From contig SKZG01000515.1 of the NCBI GenBank assembly GCA_007127495.1, positions 1-8,380 on the forward strand: a stretch of DNA of 8,380 nucleotides, given 5' to 3'. Position numbers and translations under genes: made by a program. Position 1 is the first letter of the stretch. Each line of letters starts with the position of its first letter. The notes beneath the pieces are model-generated. The model made no database searches. It was not told where the DNA came from and saw only the letters and a program-made list of their open reading frames with translations. Below, piece by piece: positions 6,295 through 8,380 of the stretch. The DNA is from Planctomycetales bacterium (GTDB lineage Bacteria; Planctomycetota; Planctomycetia; Pirellulales; Thermoguttaceae).

Positions 6295-8380
6295 ATGGGT
6301 AGAACGGGTGCCGTTTGGGGAATTGATATTGGCCAATGCTCGCTGAAGGCGCTTCGCTGCCGGCGGCATGACGACGATCCGGAGAAGGTCGTTGCCGATG
6401 CGTTCGACTTTATCGAGTACCCGAAACTTCTTAGCCAACCCGACGCGGAACCTGACGAACTGATCGCGGACGCCCTGAACCAGTTTCTTGCGAGGAACTC
6501 GGTTGAAGGAGATCAGATCGCGATTTCGGTCGGCGGTCAGGCGGGACTGGTTCGGTTCATCAAACTGCCGCCGGTCGAATCGAAGAAGATTCCCGACATT
6601 GTGCGTTTCGAGGCCCGGCAGCAAATCCCGTTCGACCTGAATGACGTGATCTGGGACTACCAGCGGTTGGGCGGTGGCGCTGAGGAAGAAGGGTTCGCAC
6701 TAGAAACCGAGATCGGCCTCTTTGCGATGAAGCGCGACACGGTCCTCGCCACGCTGGAACCATATCAGAAGGTGCGGCTCGAAGTCGACTACGTCCAGCT
6801 TACGCCGCTGGCCTTGTATAACTTCGCCGTATTCGATCAGCTTCCGGAGCTGCCACCTGCCGACGAATACGATCCGGACGATCCGCCCGAGTCGCTCGTG
6901 ATCGTTTCACTTGGCACCGACGCCACCGACCTGGTCGTGACGAACGGTTATCGCGTGTGGCAGCGCAGCATTCCGATTGGCGGGAATCACTTCACCAAAG
7001 CGCTGACCAAGGAGCTGAAGCTCACGTTCGCCAAGGCCGAGCACCTCAAACGCAATGCCACGGCCGCCGAGGATCCGAAGGCGGTGTTCCAAGCCATGCG
7101 GCCGGTCTTCAACGACTTGTTGACCGAACTCCAGCGGTCGCTCGGCTATTTCAGCAGCATCAACCGCAGTGCGAAGATCGGCCGGGTCATCGCATTGGGC
7201 AACGCCATTAAGCTGCCCGGCCTTCGCCGCTACCTTTCCCAAAGCCTCGGCTTTGAAGTGGAGCGGGTTGAGCAGTTTTCCGCGCTGCGCGGCTCGCAGG
7301 TTCTTTCGGCAAACGCCTTTAAGGAGAACGCCGGTAGTTTTGCCGTCTGTTACGGGCTTGCCCTCCAGGGCATGAATCGGGCCAAGCTGACCGTCAACCT
7401 TTTGCCTTCCGAAATCGTGCGCGAGCGGCTCATTCGTCGCAAGAAGCCGTGGGCGGTCGCGGCGGCAGCCGTGTTCCTGCTGGGATGTGCGATCAGCTTC
7501 GCCAGCCATACCTTGGCGCTGGGAACGGTCGATCCCGACTTGTGGCGCAATGCAGAGAGTAGGGCCACGGCCGTTGCCACGCGGGCGTCGACGGTGCAAA
7601 GCCAAGCCGAGGAGGCGGTACAGGCTTTCGATGGCACACGTCAGATCGGCGACCACCTGATCGGCAACGTGGAGGGACGCATTGTCTGGCTGGAGGTGCT
7701 CAAGGCCATCAATGAATGCCTCCCTCCCTACGATCGCGAGCAGGGCCACACCCGCACCCCGCCGCCCGAAAACAATCTCTCGCCGGCGGAGGAAATCGCA
7801 CAGCAGGAACGACTGCACATTACCAGTATGGAAGTGCAGCGGGTTCATAACCTAGAGCAATGGTTCGCCCGTGTGCATTCGTGGTACCAGGCGGACCCGG
7901 ACGAAGAGATTGTCGTTCCCGAAACGGAATCGGCAGACTCTCCGGCGACGGCTCCAGACGCCATGGGGGGCGCCGGCTTCGAATCCGGCCTCGGCGGTAT
8001 GGGCGGTATGGGCGGTATGCCGGACGATGGCCAGGCAGGGTACGATGAAATGGGCAGCGGTGACGCGGTCCTCCCAACAGTTTCCGGTGGTCCGGAGGGG
8101 GCGGGCTTCGTCATCCAACTTTCCGGGTATCATTACCACAATTACCGGGAAGCGCGACGCGACCAAGGCGCCCAATATGTCCGCGATACCCTGATTGACC
8201 GGCTGCGCAACCACGAGGTGATTTTGCCAAAGGTCGACGAAGACGGCGAAGAACTCGTCAGCATGAAGGAACTGGGCATCGGCTTTCCCGTGCTGATCAA
8301 TCCCGGCCGGATTCGGGAGGAGGTGGTCAACCTCACTCCCCACTTGGCCTCGGGACGAGAGCCGCGTCGCGGGGGCACGA
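6295..8380 (+). CDS. PilM-PilN-like fusion, type IV pilus / type II secretion assembly platform protein (3' end outside window)
   Basis: The frame is open for 695 complete codons to the window edge. Residues 1 to about 360 form a PilM-type FtsA/actin fold. Visible landmarks are the phosphate-1 loop VWGIDIGQCSLKAL (7-20), VRFIKLPPVESKKI (86-99), FEARQQIPFDLNDVIWDYQ (105-123), the phosphate-2 strand SLGTDATDLVV (205-215), and the adenosine-type loop VIALGNAIKLPGLRRYL (298-314). GLALQGM (354-360) closes the domain. Then LTVNLLPSE (365-373) matches the INLLP motif at the start of PilN, followed by RRKK, a single membrane helix (about 386-409), a helical stretch (about 418-530), an acidic low-complexity linker with three GGM units (567-575), and a likely ferredoxin-like PilN domain beginning FVIQLSGYHYHN (605-616). 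In known systems cytoplasmic PilM binds the N-terminal tail of separate, membrane-anchored PilN to form the inner-membrane platform with PilO. Here both occur in one chain, with the PilM part cytoplasmic and the end periplasmic. A promoter, structured leader and strong RBS precede it. Confidence 0.88.
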   Translation, partial: MGRTGAVWGIDIGQCSLKALRCRRHDDDPEKVVADAFDFIEYPKLLSQPDAEPDELIADALNQFLARNSVEGDQIAISVGGQAGLVRFIKLPPVESKKIPDIVRFEARQQIPFDLNDVIWDYQRLGGGAEEEGFALETEIGLFAMKRDTVLATLEPYQKVRLEVDYVQLTPLALYNFAVFDQLPELPPADEYDPDDPPESLVIVSLGTDATDLVVTNGYRVWQRSIPIGGNHFTKALTKELKLTFAKAEHLKRNATAAEDPKAVFQAMRPVFNDLLTELQRSLGYFSSINRSAKIGRVIALGNAIKLPGLRRYLSQSLGFEVERVEQFSALRGSQVLSANAFKENAGSFAVCYGLALQGMNRAKLTVNLLPSEIVRERLIRRKKPWAVAAAAVFLLGCAISFASHTLALGTVDPDLWRNAESRATAVATRASTVQSQAEEAVQAFDGTRQIGDHLIGNVEGRIVWLEVLKAINECLPPYDREQGHTRTPPPENNLSPAEEIAQQERLHITSMEVQRVHNLEQWFARVHSWYQADPDEEIVVPETESADSPATAPDAMGGAGFESGLGGMGGMGGMPDDGQAGYDEMGSGDAVLPTVSGGPEGAGFVIQLSGYHYHNYREARRDQGAQYVRDTLIDRLRNHEVILPKVDEDGEELVSMKELGIGFPVLINPGRIREEVVNLTPHLASGREPRRGGT
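7993..8019 (+). repeat. Three tandem GGCGGTATG units encoding Gly-Gly-Met
   Basis: Three perfect nine-base units keep the frame and encode GGMGGMGGM inside the periplasmic part of the PilM-PilN fusion. They lie in an acidic, glycine-rich stretch (about residues 534-602), which looks like a flexible linker between the helical region and the final domain. In-frame tandem units of this kind can vary in number between strains. Confidence 0.8.

Noticed and set aside
6907..7848. 313-codon open frame on the minus strand
   Set aside because: It is antisense to the PilM/PilN gene, whose plus-strand translation has clear PilM motifs. The minus frame shows no recognisable domain.

Overview
This 8.4 kb window is GC-rich chromosomal DNA from a bacterium. 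It most resembles a planctomycete (Pirellulales-like). That assignment is an inference from gene content recalled from known families: the PilM-like gene with an attached PilN-like half, the short helical protein paired with a nucleotidyltransferase-like gene, the large GH38-like protein and the two-domain secreted esterase. No rRNA, tRNA, insertion sequence or CRISPR array is visible.

The left three quarters (1-5880) are transcribed leftward. In transcription order they hold: a 996-residue divergent GH38-like protein (5880-2890); a small DUF202 membrane protein with a perfect Shine-Dalgarno (2801-2493); a secreted alpha/beta-hydrolase esterase with a C-terminal accessory domain (2420-777); a spacer with a strong imperfect palindrome (666-712); an 81-residue helical protein (571-326); and, two bases after its stop, a broken nucleotidyltransferase-like gene (323-16) that has lost its catalytic middle and its frame. 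Gaps of 72-205 bp separate the first four genes, so they may not be one tight operon. Only the last pair is clearly coupled.

The right quarter is transcribed rightward, away from the GH38-like gene. A 414 bp divergent spacer (5881-6294) holds a good sigma70-type promoter (6125-6154), a leader with two hairpins, and a strong RBS. The gene behind it (6295 to the window edge, at least 695 codons) is the most interesting feature. An FtsA/actin-fold PilM domain runs straight into a PilN-like part, with a VNLLP motif, one membrane helix and a periplasmic domain. In type IV pilus and type II secretion machines, PilM and PilN are normally separate proteins whose contact depends on that motif.

The carbohydrate-type genes on the left and the pilus/secretion gene on the right show no obvious functional link beyond adjacency.
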